Source: Dolomedes plantarius (Eukaryota; Arthropoda; Arachnida; Araneae; Dolomedidae). Taken from it: a DNA stretch of 64,000 nt. A program made the translations under genes and the position numbers. Below, one piece after another: positions 52,818-63,320 of this stretch (the first letter of the stretch is position 1; every line of letters starts with the position of its first letter). The notes under the pieces were generated by a model. It worked only from the letters and a program-made list of their open reading frames with translations. It did no database searches and was not told the origin of the DNA. The stretch covers positions 215,021,134-215,085,133 of the forward strand of contig OU015490.1 of the NCBI GenBank assembly GCA_907164885.2, read 5' to 3'.

Positions 52818-52855
52818 GATTAGAAATGCAGCGCAATCACGCTGCATTTCTAATC
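52818..52855. repeat. Perfect 16-bp hairpin in Tc1 family C 5' region
   Basis: GATTAGAAATGCAGCG (52818-52833), a 6-nt loop CAATCA, then the exact reverse complement (52840-52855). The right arm is the conserved subterminal sequence; the left arm is an inverted duplicate of it. Confidence 0.9.
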
Positions 52856-52863
52856 ATTTGCAT
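52856..52863 (-). promoter_or_regulatory. Octamer ATTTGCAT upstream of Tc1 family C
   Basis: A perfect octamer 153 bp upstream of the transposase ATG and immediately next to the hairpin. Confidence 0.35.
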
Positions 52864-52881
52864 ATCTCCCCGACATGTACC

Positions 52882-52884
<3 letters not shown>

Positions 52885-52922
<38 letters not shown>
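52885..52922. repeat. (TA)n between Tc1 family C and copia LTR
   Basis: About 18 TA units, ending exactly where the LTR begins (TGTTAG). Confidence 0.95.
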
Positions 52923-52926
<4 letters not shown>

Positions 52927-52977
52927 AGAAAAAAGCCGTTTTTCCCCTAGTCATTTTTACTAAGTGAGCCGTATGTT

Positions 52978-52985
52978 TGACGTCA
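52978..52985 (+). promoter_or_regulatory. CRE-like TGACGTCA in copia LTR
   Basis: A perfect 8-bp palindrome, conserved in the 3' LTR at 57739-57746. It lies about 170 bp upstream of the TATA box, so it may be part of the LTR enhancer. Confidence 0.4.
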
Positions 52986-53155
52986 CCAATACCGTCGATT
53001 GCGTCACCCATCGATAGCTATGACGGAATCACCAACCCAGTGACGTACACCTTCGTGATGGTAGACACTTTAACAGAAACTTTAACCTTATGAAAATATT
53101 TGTATATTTCCACAGCCGAGTGCGGCACCAGAGGGCGACACACACACCAGTCGTG

Positions 53156-53163
53156 TATAAAAG
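53156..53163 (+). promoter_or_regulatory. TATA box of copia LTR
   Basis: TATAAAAG in a GTG...CCGC context, conserved in the 3' LTR at 57919-57926. Transcription would start about 30 bp downstream. Confidence 0.6.
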
Positions 53164-53334
53164 CCGCAGTAGATAGGCAGCTGTGTAGATGGTTCGATTG
53201 TTAGTTGGTAGGTAGTTAGTTAGCTACCCGAAGCCAGTGACAGCCAGAAGTTATGCGCTAGGCAGAGGCACTCTCGATGCACGCAATGTGCGGAAGCAAA
53301 AAGCAAGATAGTTTCCAGCGGGGCTGTTTGTGCG

Positions 53335-53470
53335 AGATCTACTTTTAAAAGAGGTTTTTGAAATCAAGTTCGTACCAAGCAAACAAAATCTCGCTGATCC
53401 TTTTATTAAGCCAAAAACTAAATATGACCTTTTGACATTTAAACAAGTTTTATTTAAATCAGAAACTTAA
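53335..53470 (+). pseudogene. Copia RNase H C-terminal fragment
   Basis: The frame reads LLLKEVFEIKFVPSKQN, then LADPFIKPKTKYDLL, and ends at TAA 53468-53470. FVPSKQNLADPFIKP is the diagnostic copia motif at the end of the RNase H domain (usually VPTxxQxADxxTKP). About 45 residues remain of a polyprotein usually well over 1000. The junction to LTR or leader sequence at about 53300-53335 is the deletion scar. Confidence 0.85.
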
Positions 53471-53776
53471 AGTAAGAAATTTAAACTAAACTTTAAACTC
53501 TAATCAACCGGACTATTTCAAAACATTTGAATAAAGAAAAGCCAAAGTGGTGTAATATTAACCTCTTGAGTCCCACGGAACCCAATTGGGTACCTTTTTT
53601 AAAACATTCCCAGAAACATTATTTACCTTTATCTTCTTCGAAACCGACGGGACCTAACTAGGTAAAGTCTATTTTAAGCGATTCCTGATAGATGGTGCTA
53701 CCAGTTCCAGATTCGAAGTCAGGTTCTTCAGATAAAGTGGCGGGAAATCTGAAAATGGCTTCTAGACGTACTAGAG

Positions 53777-53983
53777 GTAAGAAAACTATTTATTTTAATT
53801 CTTTAATTTTTTTTATATTTTGTGTTATATTTATTTAAAGTTTAGATTATAGTGACTATATAAACATGAATTAATGCACATTATTTATATTTATTTGTGT
53901 TATTAACGATGTTCAAAAAGAAGGTACCCATTTGGGGACCTCGGGTCTCGAATGCTAAAAAAACTGTTATTTTATTTTTTTAG
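53777..53983 (+). other. Intron in piggyBac 3 transposase carrying subterminal inverted repeat
   Basis: The donor GTAAGA follows the seven-residue exon 1. A T-rich tract and TTTTTTAG acceptor precede VRHLTEEE, and the codon split across the junction gives Val. The inverted copy of the terminal motif (53923-53955) lies inside this intron, where it can be kept for transposition without being translated. Confidence 0.6.
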
Positions 53984-55267
53984 TTCGTCATCTGACAGAA
54001 GAGGAAATTCAAGCTCTTCTTGCAAAAAGTGTTAGAGAATTATCAGATACCTGATTTCCTTGAGAATTTCGAACGTGAAAGTGAAAACTGTGCACAATGG
54101 AGAAGAAATAATTACTCCAGTAAAGGTACTACCTGCTACTCCAAACCAGAAAGGAAAGAGAAAAATATCTGCCTCGGAAAAAAATGTTTGTCCACTGATG
54201 AGCAGATGATCCCATTTTCTGGTCGTTGTGCAATGACACAATATGTCCCATCAAAGCCTAATCCTATTGGATTGAAAAATTGTGTACTCACTACACAGGA
54301 TGGGTTAGTTTTGGATTTTGTTATCTATGCGGGCGCAGATACAGTGCCAACAGAGGAAAAGACATCTTATGGTTTAGGAGGAACTATAGTAAAGCATTTA
54401 GTTAGTACAGTGCTATAAACATCAATTTTTCATCTTTTACGGACAGGTTTTTCACAGGTATACCAATTCTTGATTACCTTAGTGCCAGAATTTTTTTCTT
54501 TTTTTTGACTGGTACCGTGATAAGCAAACAAACTGATGGTACTGCAGCTAATTTTCCACAAGATAGATATATGGAAAGAGGCTCTTTTAAATTCCGAACT
54601 CGTGAAGGTGGAAAAGCCTGTTTATTCAAATGGAAGGACAATAAGTCGGAATTGATGTTGTCCAGTCCATTTTTCATCAAACCAGAAGGAACTTGCAAGA
54701 GATGGAGCAAGGAAGCAAATAGGAGGGTAGATTTCAAGCAACCTGCTGCTGTGAAAGCATATAATATTATATGGGTGGAGTAGATCAAATGGATAGACTT
54801 ATTTAATACTATCGCATTTCAACACGCACCAAAATAAGGCCAATGCGTATTTTTGCACATTTCCTTGACATGACAACGTGTAATGCATACTCTACATACG
54901 CCATTGCAAACAAAGTCAGGTGCTAAGAAAAGACTATCTACAATTGATACAATTCAAACTTGTAATTGCAGAAAGTTTAATTCTTAAAGGAACCTCAAAA
55001 TTATTAGAAGAAGGCAGTTCAGCGAAAAATATGTCCAAAAAGCGATTCCCATACCAGGCAATCATATGAGGTATGACAAAATGAGGCATTTCCGAGTGCA
55101 GTCCAAATTGCAAAATCAGAAGAAATGCCGCAATTCAGGCTGTAAAGGAAAATCCAGAGTTAGAAGCATTAAATGTAATCTACACTGCTGGCCACTGTAA
55201 ATGCAACACCCTGAAAGAAACATGCAAATAACATGAAATTTACAACATGCATTAGCGGAGGTGAGAT

Positions 55268-55275
55268 ATGCAAAT
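55268..55275 (+). promoter_or_regulatory. Octamer ATGCAAAT upstream of Tc1 family A copy 2
   Basis: Lies 139 bp upstream of the ATG, the same distance as in copy 1. A second octamer lies nearer the end at 55222-55229, and a TATA-like TATTTAAGG at 55334-55342. Confidence 0.4.
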
Positions 55276-55413
55276 GATTAGAATTTCAGCGCAGACGCAC
55301 ATCACGCGCGCCTGTGGCGCCACTTCAAAGCGCTATTTAAGGCTTGGAGATTTCAACAATTTCAAGTTCGGCAATTGTGTTTTCTTGTGGTTTTTTCAAA
55401 AAATCGATCAATT

Positions 55414-56454
55414 ATGCCTCGTCGAAAACAGCGATCATCTTTTGATCAAGTATCCGAGTTCGACAGAGGAAGGATAGTGGCCTACCGAGATTGTGGATTA
55501 TCTTTCAGGGAAATCGGTAGTCGTGTTGGACGAAACCAAACAACTGTAATGCGGATATGTGATCGTTGGATGTAAGAGGGTACGACGGACCGGCGTGTTC
55601 GATCGCATCCACCTCAGCGCACCACTTCACGTGGTGACAGGCAAATTGTGCGCATGGCAGTGACGGATAGCTCAGTCACGTCACGAACCATAGCACAACA
55701 CATGCAGTCTGTAACGCATCATCCAGTGTCTGCGCGTACCATTCGACGCCGTTTACAGCAGAGTGGTCTGTCCGCAAGACGTCCATTGCTTTGTCTACCC
55801 TTGACGCAGAACCACAGAGGTCTCCGCCGCCAATATTGCGATGACAGAAGGATGTGGACGGCAGAATGGAATGAAATTGTCTTTACTGACGAGTCACGCT
55901 TCTGTCTGCAACACCACGATGGTCGCATTCGAGTCTGGAGACACCGTGAAGAGAGGATGCTGAACAGCTGCATTATGCCCCGCCACACTGGTCCTGCACC
56001 GGGTATTATGGTATGGGGCGGTATTGGATATCACTCTCGCACACCTCTAGTACGCATTGCCGGTACTTTAAGCAGCCAGCGCTACATCTCCGAGGTGTTG
56101 GAGCTAGTTGTCCTTCCTTACCTTCAGGGCTTGCCCACAGCCATATTTCAACAGGATAATGCACGACCACATGTGGCACGCATTGTCCAACGGTTCTTCG
56201 TCAATCGCCAGATTGAATTGCTGCCCTGGCCGCCTCGCTCTTCGGATCTTTCGCCGATAGAAAACACGTGGTCCATGGTTGCTCTACGATTGACCCAGAT
56301 TCCATCCCCAGCTGCCACAGCAGATCAACTTTGGCAACGTGTGGAAGCTGCTTGGTCTGCTGTACCCCAAGAACTCATCCAAAGTCTCTTTGAATCAATG
56401 CCGAGGCATGTGGCAGCGGTGATCTCCAACAATGGCGGCTACAATGGGTACTGA
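55414..56454 (+). pseudogene. Tc1-like transposase pseudogene, family A copy 2
   Basis: There are 347 codons including the stop, and the frame is conserved from MPRRKQRSSFDQ to NNGGYNGY. The only disabling change seen is a TAA at 55573-55575 (codon 54, a Gln codon CAG in copy 1). The catalytic residues of the DD34E core are all present: FTDESRF, FQQDNARPH, SPIEN. The start at 55414 matches copy 1 and the TATA position. Re-initiation inside would lose the first helix-turn-helix, so activity is unlikely. Confidence 0.94.
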
Positions 56455-56835
56455 TTTTGGCAGGAACCACACTTCACAGAAGTCTATAAATTTAATCATT
56501 TGATACTTGGTCAACATGTTATCTACAAAATAAATTTTGTTGTGATATCTCTTGTCTTTCTTGTTGTTGCAATTTGGGTGGCCAGCAGTGTATTTTTGAA
56601 CTTGCAAAACAGAAACCGTTTCCTAGAATTCCATGAGAAGTAACTGATTTTTGTCTGTATTTAAACCCAAGGTACCCATTTGGGTACCACTTAATTATCA
56701 TAATTAAAAATATTGAATTGAAATTTTTTGTTTATATTTATTTCACTTATTGCTATTTTCGCGAGATAAAGTTAAAAATTGTGAATAAAATGCATTATTT
56801 TAGGCTCGGGTCTCTAAATGTTATGAGTTGGTTAA

Positions 56836-57664
56836 TTTTTTCATTCTTTTAAAGTTAGTAACGGAATAAAAACCATTGCTTCGTTTTTGTTGTATGAGAG
56901 CCTTTGCTATCAAATAATTGGGAAGGATTCGCTTTGTTTAAAGGCCACTTGAGTCATATTTCCTCACTTACGGGTGGATTATGTGTAAGTTTATATTAAG
57001 CGATTAATTTATATATATATGTATCTTTGAATTATACATTATAGAAATGGCACATGTTCTTGTATTACGAATTTGTGTTTATATCCCAATTCTTGAAATT
57101 TTCCACATTTGTGTTTATACTCTAATAATATGCTATTTGCTTTGTAATACGTTTTTCTCTATGCAAGTAAATGATATAAGCTGATTTAACTTTAATCATT
57201 TGCTGTAAGATATGTTATTCGCTATCTGTATTTTTCACTATGTGTGAATGTGTGAGTGAATGGGCCCACGAATGTTGAAAAAAATGCAATGTGCGTATAC
57301 TCTATTTTACAAGTTTATAATATAATTGTTCATTTCACCTGAATTGTTTACACACATTTCATTGTCTTTTTAAGAATTGTGTTTCTACAGAAATCTTTGT
57401 ACTTCTAAATAGGATGTGCCAACCAACCAATAACACGATGTGTGTTAATTTTTGTTCCTAGCAATTATGAAAATATTTTTTTCATTCAAATATATTTATG
57501 TATTCTTTTACTTTAAGCGGAGGCGAGAGTTTAATTTGTTTTATTACGAAAAAAACTTAATCCTTTAACTAAAAATTATACAGAGAGACTTAGTAGAAAA
57601 GTTAGATGAACATACAACTTCACCCTTAATTGTCAAGCCAGGAGTTCTAAATACTCACTTTCGT
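56836..57664 (+). other. Copia 3' non-coding region
   Basis: AT-rich sequence between the piggyBac insertion and the polypurine tract, without frames. It belongs to the copia element by position. Confidence 0.55.
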
Positions 57665-57680
57665 AAAGGAGGGGGGGGGG
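57665..57680 (+). promoter_or_regulatory. Polypurine tract of copia element
   Basis: AAAGGAGGGGGGGGGG, four bases before the TG of the 3' LTR. It would prime plus-strand DNA synthesis. Confidence 0.75.
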
Positions 57681-57684
57681 CAAT

Positions 57685-58011
57685 TGTTAGAAAAAAGACG
57701 TTTTCCCCAAGCCATTTTTACTAAGTGAGCCGTATGTTTGACGTCACAAATACCGTCGATTGCGTCACCCATCGATAGCTATGACGCAATCACCAACCCA
57801 GTGACGTACACCTTCGTGATGGTAGACACTTTAACCGGGACTTTAACCTCATGAAAATATTTGCATATTTCCACAGCCGAGCGCTCCACCAGACGGCGAC
57901 CCACACACACCAATCGTGTATAAAAGCCGCGGCAGCTAGGCAGCTGTGTAGATGGTTCGATGGTTAGCTGGTAGGTAGGTAGTTAGTTGGTTACCCGAAG
58001 CCAGTGACAGC
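57685..58011 (+). repeat. Copia 3' LTR, 3'-truncated
   Basis: It aligns with the 5' LTR from TGTTAG to GCCAGTGACAGC, including the TGACGTCA and TATAAAAG motifs. After 58011 the sequences diverge, so the end is lost. Confidence 0.9.
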
Positions 58012-58084
58012 TTCAGCAGTATTTGAGTTATCGAGCCATTTTTTTTAATAGAGAAAGCAGTAAACCCTGTGATTTAACCTAGAT

Positions 58085-58625
58085 ATGCTACAGTTCTACG
58101 ATGTTACCCAGTTGCAATGCCGTCAGCCACATGTGATATTCCGGCAAGATGCTGCACCATCACATTGGGGAATAATTGTTCGCGAGTTCCTAGACATGAC
58201 CTTTTCCAACAAATGGCTGGGATGAGATGGTCCATGGCCTCCGAGATCTCCAGTTATCATACTGCTGAACTTTTTCTTATAGGGGTGTTTCAAAAACGTT
58301 GTTTAGAAAAACCCTGTGCCCTCAATGCCTGAAGTCCAGTGCAGAATTGCTGCTGCAATCCAAAGTGTTACACCGCAAATATATGGATAACGTTTGGCGG
58401 GAATTCCGTCTCGATGTGTTACAAGCCACGAGACGCTGCTATGTGGAAACTAACTTCGTGCTCATAATTCCTCAATTTACTTATTCATAACATTGTGTGT
58501 GTTATTAAAAAAAATTTGAGTTGTACTTTACGAATATATAATATTTTTTGTCATGTTCTTAAATCAAAAGTGATGAGCTAAGAAAACCCAGATAATAATT
58601 TATGGACACCTTATATATGAGTTTT
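58085..58625 (+). pseudogene. mariner-like transposase remnant
   Basis: The forward frames give MLQFYDVTQLQ, PHVIFRQDAAPSHWGIIVRE, FLDMTFSNKWLG, WPPRSPVI, then AALQS-type tail blocks (VQCRIAAAIQSVTPQ) and RLDVLQATR. FQQDxAPPHW and WPPRSPD are mariner/IS630 motifs. The second catalytic Asp (RQDAAPSHW) is kept; in PPRSPVI the final Asp reads Val. Several stops are present. It ends with TTATGGACACCTTATATA near 58600-58618, a decayed version of the terminal repeat at 38737-38755. No N-terminal half is visible. Confidence 0.78.
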
Positions 58626-59602
58626 TTTAGATATTTTAAATAGCTGAAAAACCTTGTGTTTCTTGGTAATAACGTGAAATGCATATAAGTTAAATATTTA
58701 CGAATATTTTATCATTTTAAAATGTTCGTTATGAGTTTCCCAAATAATTTACTTTTTAACAAAAAAGGGGAAATCATATTTTTAAAAGATATGGAAAAAT
58801 AATATGTCGTTTCTAGGCTGTTCCGTGACACTTACACATATTTTCATTATTGAAATTCCTATTTCTTAATATTTGCATATTCCAAAACTATTGTATAACT
58901 TTATATTAAAACCTGTGTCACGGTTGTGTAAACAATATTGGTTTCTTCTTTGAAATTATTCTTGTTGTACACCATATACTCATATACTAAATTGACAAAT
59001 GGAAATAAAACCCCACTTGAAAAATAGTTTTTCGTTATAAATGTTGCTTCATGAAATGACAGCTATGGAAACGGAAATCTATATTTCGTTACTAAATCTA
59101 TTTTTTAACAAAGTCCTACTTTTCATCAACAAGATTATGTACTGTCAATATCTTACTGGATATTTTTCCAATAAAATACCTTAAGAACGTCAATTGTTAT
59201 TTAAAAAGGAGATGAAAAAAAAGTATAGCAGAGATGAGCTAAAAAGGAGATATACACATCAGGAAATTTGAGCGATTTCGTTGAAAACTTTTGAATTCAC
59301 AATTTCGTTTATTCATGTTTATTTGATGTAACTTAGAAAATATTCTTGTTAAGTTATCAGAGGCATAGATATTCATCATTATCAATTTATTCGCCGTTAT
59401 TGCACCCGCTTTTTTATATGTGGATTCACCATTTCAAAGCGAAATCAGTAAAAAGCTTAAAATAATTCAATATAAAGAAAGATTGCTTTATAAATGTGAG
59501 GCACAACGTTTCATTGCTAATGCGATTTGCTCATCAATATCTTAACTGCACATAAAATTCTTTAAAACTGGGGGGGTTATGAATCTCTTTAACAAAGATG
59601 AT
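58626..59602. other. AT-rich DNA, nothing recognised
   Basis: No gene or repeat was supported. This would be downstream or 3' UTR sequence of the exon at 59603-59838. Confidence 0.5.
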
Positions 59603-59838
59603 TTATTGAGCGTCTGTTCCTCGGATGCATTTTCTACACATCACTTCTTTTGAGTAACGGTGTTGAGGGTTTATTTTTAGAATCTCCGTTTTTCTTATTA
59701 ATTCCATTACCACAGCTTCTGCTTCGTATACATCTCCCGTGATTTGCATACCTAGTGGTGAAAGCTCATGCATGCATAATAGATGAACTGGCACTAGCTT
59801 GTTTCCATGATACCAAACACTTATAATAAAGTTATCGT
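59603..59838 (-). CDS. Putative terminal coding exon of a host gene
   Basis: On the minus strand a strong acceptor (TTATTTTTC, ten T/C, CTAG) at 59839-59850 is followed by an open frame of 78 codons to a TAA at 59603-59605. It reads DNFIISVWYHGNKLVPVHLL, CMHELSPLGMQITGDVYEAE, AVVMELIRKTEILKINPQHR, YSKEVMCRKCIRGTDAQ. Amino-acid composition is balanced, unlike the AT-driven frames around it. No transposon signature is present. AATAAA overlaps the stop codon. I do not recognise the family. The exon begins in phase 2 and upstream exons must lie at higher coordinates or beyond the window. An ATG inside the exon is probably not the start. Confidence 0.55.
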
Positions 59839-60154
59839 CTAGAAAAAAAAAGAAAAATAAATGAAATTATCTGCGAAGAGCCGTTTACCACTGCAAATGA
59901 TGATATATTGCGATGCTTTTTTCTTTAAAGGTTTTCCCTTTAGATTAATGCAAAAAAAAATAGATCTTAAGTGAGCTGGCGTATTTTGTACGCACTTCTA
60001 TACATAATTTAACAATTTTTATCAACTCTGGTGAGAGAGAGATGTTTAAAAGGATTATCGTATGGGAAAAAAACTTTATTCATGTATATTTACACCAAAG
60101 CAAAATCTGAATGCAAATTTCATAAAATATGTTAAGAGTCATTTATAGATTTTG
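59839..60154. other. Probable intron sequence, nothing recognised
   Basis: AT-rich; if the exon at 59603-59838 is real, this is its upstream intron. Confidence 0.35.
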
Positions 60155-60362
60155 TTACGGAGTTTCAGTTACAAGTGTCTAAGTTTTTTCTCTGTCTACG
60201 GTTCATATTATGATGAGAAGAAAATTTAGAATCAGCTCCATTATAAATGTATTTTAATTACATGGTTTTAGTTATAAGTGTCTAGGATTTTATTATCTAC
60301 GGTTCGTATTATAACGAGTAGAAAATTCAGAATTAGCTCTATTACAAATGTATTTATATTAC
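60155..60362 (+). repeat. Two-copy tandem duplication, about 105-bp unit
   Basis: 60160-60262 and 60263-60362 share TAGTTA.AAGTGTCTA, CTACGGTTC.TATTAT, GAAAATT.AGAAT.AGCTC and ACAAATGTATTT at about 80% identity. Confidence 0.8.
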
Positions 60363-61762
60363 AGTATAAAACGTAATAAATAGATATATTGAGGATAGGA
60401 ATTTGAAAAGAATTCATAATGATCAGTTTTAAAAATAAGAGTAAATGCATGTCACAGAAATCTACATGATATGGGGAACTCAGTGAATCCAATTAATAAT
60501 ATACATTTGTTTGAAATGCAAATTATTTACAAATGCATAGGTTTCATAAATCGAAATTACCCTTTAATTAAAATTTCTTTTTCTTCTTTAGAAGCTATTG
60601 CTAATTATGTTCTGTTTATTATTGTAAGTTTCTTTTACTTTGCTTTTTTAAAGAAAATAGTGCATTACAGTTAGCGGGTTGATATAAAAAATGAAATTCT
60701 GGTACTTCTGTCTTTTTTTACATTATACTATGCATCACTTTTGTAATCAAACTTTTTTTCCATGTTCATTAGTTATTCACAAATTTGTATAAGAGCAATT
60801 TTTCTCTTTTACCTTCAGTTCCTACACGTGCCAAAGAAATTTGGCACGCTGAATGCGCTCAGTAAGTGCTTTAAACTTTTTTTGTCAAAAACCCGTCACC
60901 CTCGCCTCAGTGTAGTCAAAATATCTTGCAGGAATAAAATTTTCAGCTTATGTTTTTTCTGTCATGTGACACCTGTAAAAAATCAGAAGCAAGCATGAAA
61001 CTTTCAACTCAGAGGAAACGGTGCATATATTCAGATAAATATCTCAGACGTGCATTGAATATCGAACTAGTGCTTAGAGAGATGCCCAGGAAAATCAATG
61101 TCTTAAAAGACAAATAAAGGGAAATGTTATCCTGTTTAACTTTTAATTTACCGAATGTTATCTAAATTGATGTTTCTTTTTGTTCAAGTGTATGAAATCC
61201 CTGGATTTTTCTTTCATTCCTATGTGAGACATTCAAACAAAAATTAATTAGTCTTTAGGGTGACGGAAAAAATCATTTAAAAGAATGACCATATACTAGA
61301 CGTGTTTGATTATAAGGTTCTTCATAAATGGCGACGAAATAATTTTGAAGATATTAATTTTAAATATAATAAATGGTATTCAAAACAAAACACATATATA
61401 TATATATTCTACTTCATTTCAGTAAAATAATGATGAGAATCCTATAATTTCTTCTTAACTAATCATTAAGGAATCCAACTTAAAGTTACTTCCTTATAAA
61501 TTTTGGCCTTATAATGCCTTTATATTCTTCGTCTTTAAAGTATTTATGTTTTGAATATAATTTTATTCTTGAAATCATAGTTTTTTTAGGTTTACAGGAA
61601 TATTCTGCTAGCAAATTATTTTGCTAAATTTTAGTCACTCTTATTCAGTTTTAGTAATATACATATACCTGTTGCACAAAGGGTTTCAAATTACAATTTA
61701 TATTACATCACCTATGGGTAATATTAAGTAGTCTCCAGAAAGGATGAGAGCAGAAAGGAAAT
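60363..61762. other. AT-rich DNA, nothing firmly recognised
   Basis: Frames at 60471-60674 and 60762-60998 have no domain. A perfect hairpin CGTGCCAAA/GAAA/TTTGGCACG lies at 60827-60848 in a less AT-rich patch (60820-60930). Confidence 0.45.
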
Positions 61763-61764
61763 AT

Positions 61765-61841
<77 letters not shown>
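61763..61841. repeat. (TA)n abutting LTR
   Basis: About 38 TA units with one phase shift, ending exactly at the LTR (61842). Confidence 0.95.
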
Positions 61842-61844
<3 letters not shown>

Positions 61845-62661
61845 AAAGCGTTGATCGAGGTAGCAATCGAATCAACAAAAAATCACAGCCAAATAAATTA
61901 AAATCAACGAATTTTATTTCAATTCGGAGGAGAAAATTTGGAGATTGATGATCAGTTACACAGTTAATGATAGTCCTCTAAGATGACGACTGAGTCCGTT
62001 AGGAGGAGTTACCACCTGAAGTTTCTCTAATTCAATATTATCAAATAATTCATTAAAATTAGAGCAAGTCCCTCGAATTTTGCTAACTGCAGGGCGGATG
62101 ACTGCGAGGCACTTTATAGGATCAGGATGATCCGGACTTGGTGATCTCGTCTTGAGACCTCGTCGAAATGTAACTAAGCTTCCTAACCGAAGCTAAAAGT
62201 TCTCTTCGTGAGAAATAAGCCGCCGACTACGCAAGTCCGCGTATAGCCTTTTCTTTCGACCCTGGATGGTCGGAGGGTTCTACCACAGCTTAGCAGATCG
62301 CTAACTAACTTCTTCTCGCCCCGTCTAATTTTGGACTCTCTCGCTCCGTCCAGAGAACTCGTCTCTTGTTGGATCTGGTAATCGTGATGTCATTTTTGGA
62401 CTTTTCGATTTGCTGGCAGGGAAGCTGAAATTTTTGTGATTTCCCGGCTTCCCGGTGGTCCTGCGTCATTAATCTGGAGCACCGTGGCGAATTTCTGTTC
62501 CGCCTAGATGTCATGTTTTTCCATCCGCTTTGTGCTCCTTTCGTTCCAGCTCGCTGTCACCTGCTATACGTTAAATGGAGGGGGGGCGTGTCGGTCAGCT
62601 GCAACAAATTTCAGCCGTGTGCAGCGTATATTTTAATTTTGTGAATTATTTTAATTCGTCA
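61842..62661 (-). repeat. 3' LTR (820 bp)
   Basis: The minus strand starts TGACGAATTAAAATAATTC and ends CGCTTTACA. A TATAAAG box lies at 62112-62118 and an AATAAA polyadenylation signal at 61913-61918, in the correct order for a functional LTR. The end abuts (TA)n. Confidence 0.82.
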
Positions 62662-63320
62662 CAATCCCTCCCCCGTTGGGGAGATTTTGTCTTGCAGGCA
62701 AAATCTGGAAACAAGGGTTAACATGGCTCACCTGACAACATCGTTAGAGCCAATTATAATTTAATCTTTAAAATTACAAAATAAAGTACTTAAAAATTTT
62801 CAAAACAAAAATTATTTGCAACATTGTTATACAATTACACACTACTAAATTAATCAATTAATTGCAAATTCTTAAATTTTTCAATTGATTACACATTATT
62901 AATTTAGTCTTTTATTCTGCCAGCATCCTGCTCAAACAGTCTGCTTTCAATTCCTTTTTCAGAGAGTTATAGTAAAATACACATCCTTTTAACTAATTTC
63001 TGTTGAAGAAATCTATCACTAACCAAAATTCGTGTATGTTTCTTTTCTAGTAAAACATACCATATACAAGTCATTTAAACCAAATTCCCTTCGGAAAGCC
63101 TAGCGGCGTTCACAAAATCCGTCTGATTATTTTTAACAAAAACAGAACAGTTATACAATTGGACACATTATTAAGTAACTTCCCTACATAGAAATAAGCA
63201 ATGTACAATTCAATTAACAACACAAAAAATCAACACAGTACATCAATACGATTAAATTCCTAAGTTTCCTATTCTCACGGATTACCTAGATCATTATATC
63301 TACATTTGACCCTATGAATT

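Larger units (their letters stand above)
51523..52884 (-). mobile_element. Tc1-like element, family C
   Basis: The left end is CACTCATGGACAAAAAAATT, preceded by TA within (TA)n. The expected mirror image at the right end is absent. Sequence runs to CGACATGTACCTTC and then (TA)n at 52885, so the 5' end is truncated. It shares the subterminal TCTAATCATTTGCATATCTC with family A. Confidence 0.85.
52923..53244 (+). repeat. Copia 5' LTR (at least 322 bp)
   Basis: It aligns with 57685-58011 at high identity. It has a CRE-like palindrome TGACGTCA at 52978-52985 and a TATA box TATAAAAG at 53156-53163; both are conserved in the other LTR. The true 3' limit of the LTR may lie further downstream because the second copy is truncated. 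Confidence 0.9.
55183..56590 (+). mobile_element. Tc1-like element, family A, copy 2
   Basis: TA at 55181-55182 and 56591-56592 bracket 1408 bp. CACTGCTGGCCAC terminal repeats occur at both ends. It inserted in the Cys-rich C-terminal coding part of piggyBac 3. It is close to copy 1 at 18143-19549 over its full length. Confidence 0.94.
53755..56643 (+). pseudogene. piggyBac transposase pseudogene (element 3), split by intron and Tc1
   Basis: Exon 1 (53755-53776) encodes MASRRTR. A GT-AG intron of 207 bp follows. Exon 2 from 53984 reads VRHLTEEEIQALLAKS and then loses frame. About 250 residues are deleted. Core blocks follow: CLSTDEQMIPFSGRC (first Asp), FTDRFFTGIPILDYL (second Asp), GTAANFPQDRYMERGSFKF, GGVDQMDRL (third Asp). 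The Cys-rich tail begins CRNSGCKGKSRV..IKCN at 55180 and resumes after the Tc1 as LFLNLQNRNRFLEFHEK with TAA at 56641-56643. The reading frame is continuous across the Tc1 insertion point if that element is ignored. Other frameshifts and stops are present. Confidence 0.88.
53558..56835 (+). mobile_element. piggyBac-like element 3 with nested Tc1
   Basis: TTAA lies at 53558-53561 and 56832-56835. The left end is TTAACCTCTTGAGTCCC. The right end read inward is TTAACCAACTCATAACATT and then AGAGACCCGAGC. A GGTACCCAATTGGG-type motif occurs at the left end, inverted at 53923-53955, and again at 56671-56688. Without the nested Tc1 the element is about 1.87 kb, short because the N-terminal coding part is deleted. 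Confidence 0.85.
52923..58011 (+). mobile_element. Ty1/copia LTR retrotransposon, internally deleted, with nested elements
   Basis: Two direct repeats that start TGTTAGAAAAAAG lie at 52923 and 57685 and match over about 320 bp. Between them are the end of a copia polyprotein (53335-53470) and an A/G-rich polypurine tract before the second repeat (57665-57680). Most of gag-pol is deleted. A piggyBac with its own Tc1 sits at 53558-56835. The downstream LTR is cut at 58011 by unrelated sequence, so a target duplication cannot be checked. Confidence 0.88.

Noticed and set aside
60762..60998. Additional exon of the gene at 59603-59838
   Set aside because: The plus-strand frame is on the wrong strand. 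The minus-strand frames in this patch contain stops and I could not join them to the exon.
62305..62514. 69-codon minus-strand protein in the LTR
   Set aside because: It sits inside the LTR, has no domain and is most simply a chance frame in less AT-rich regulatory sequence.
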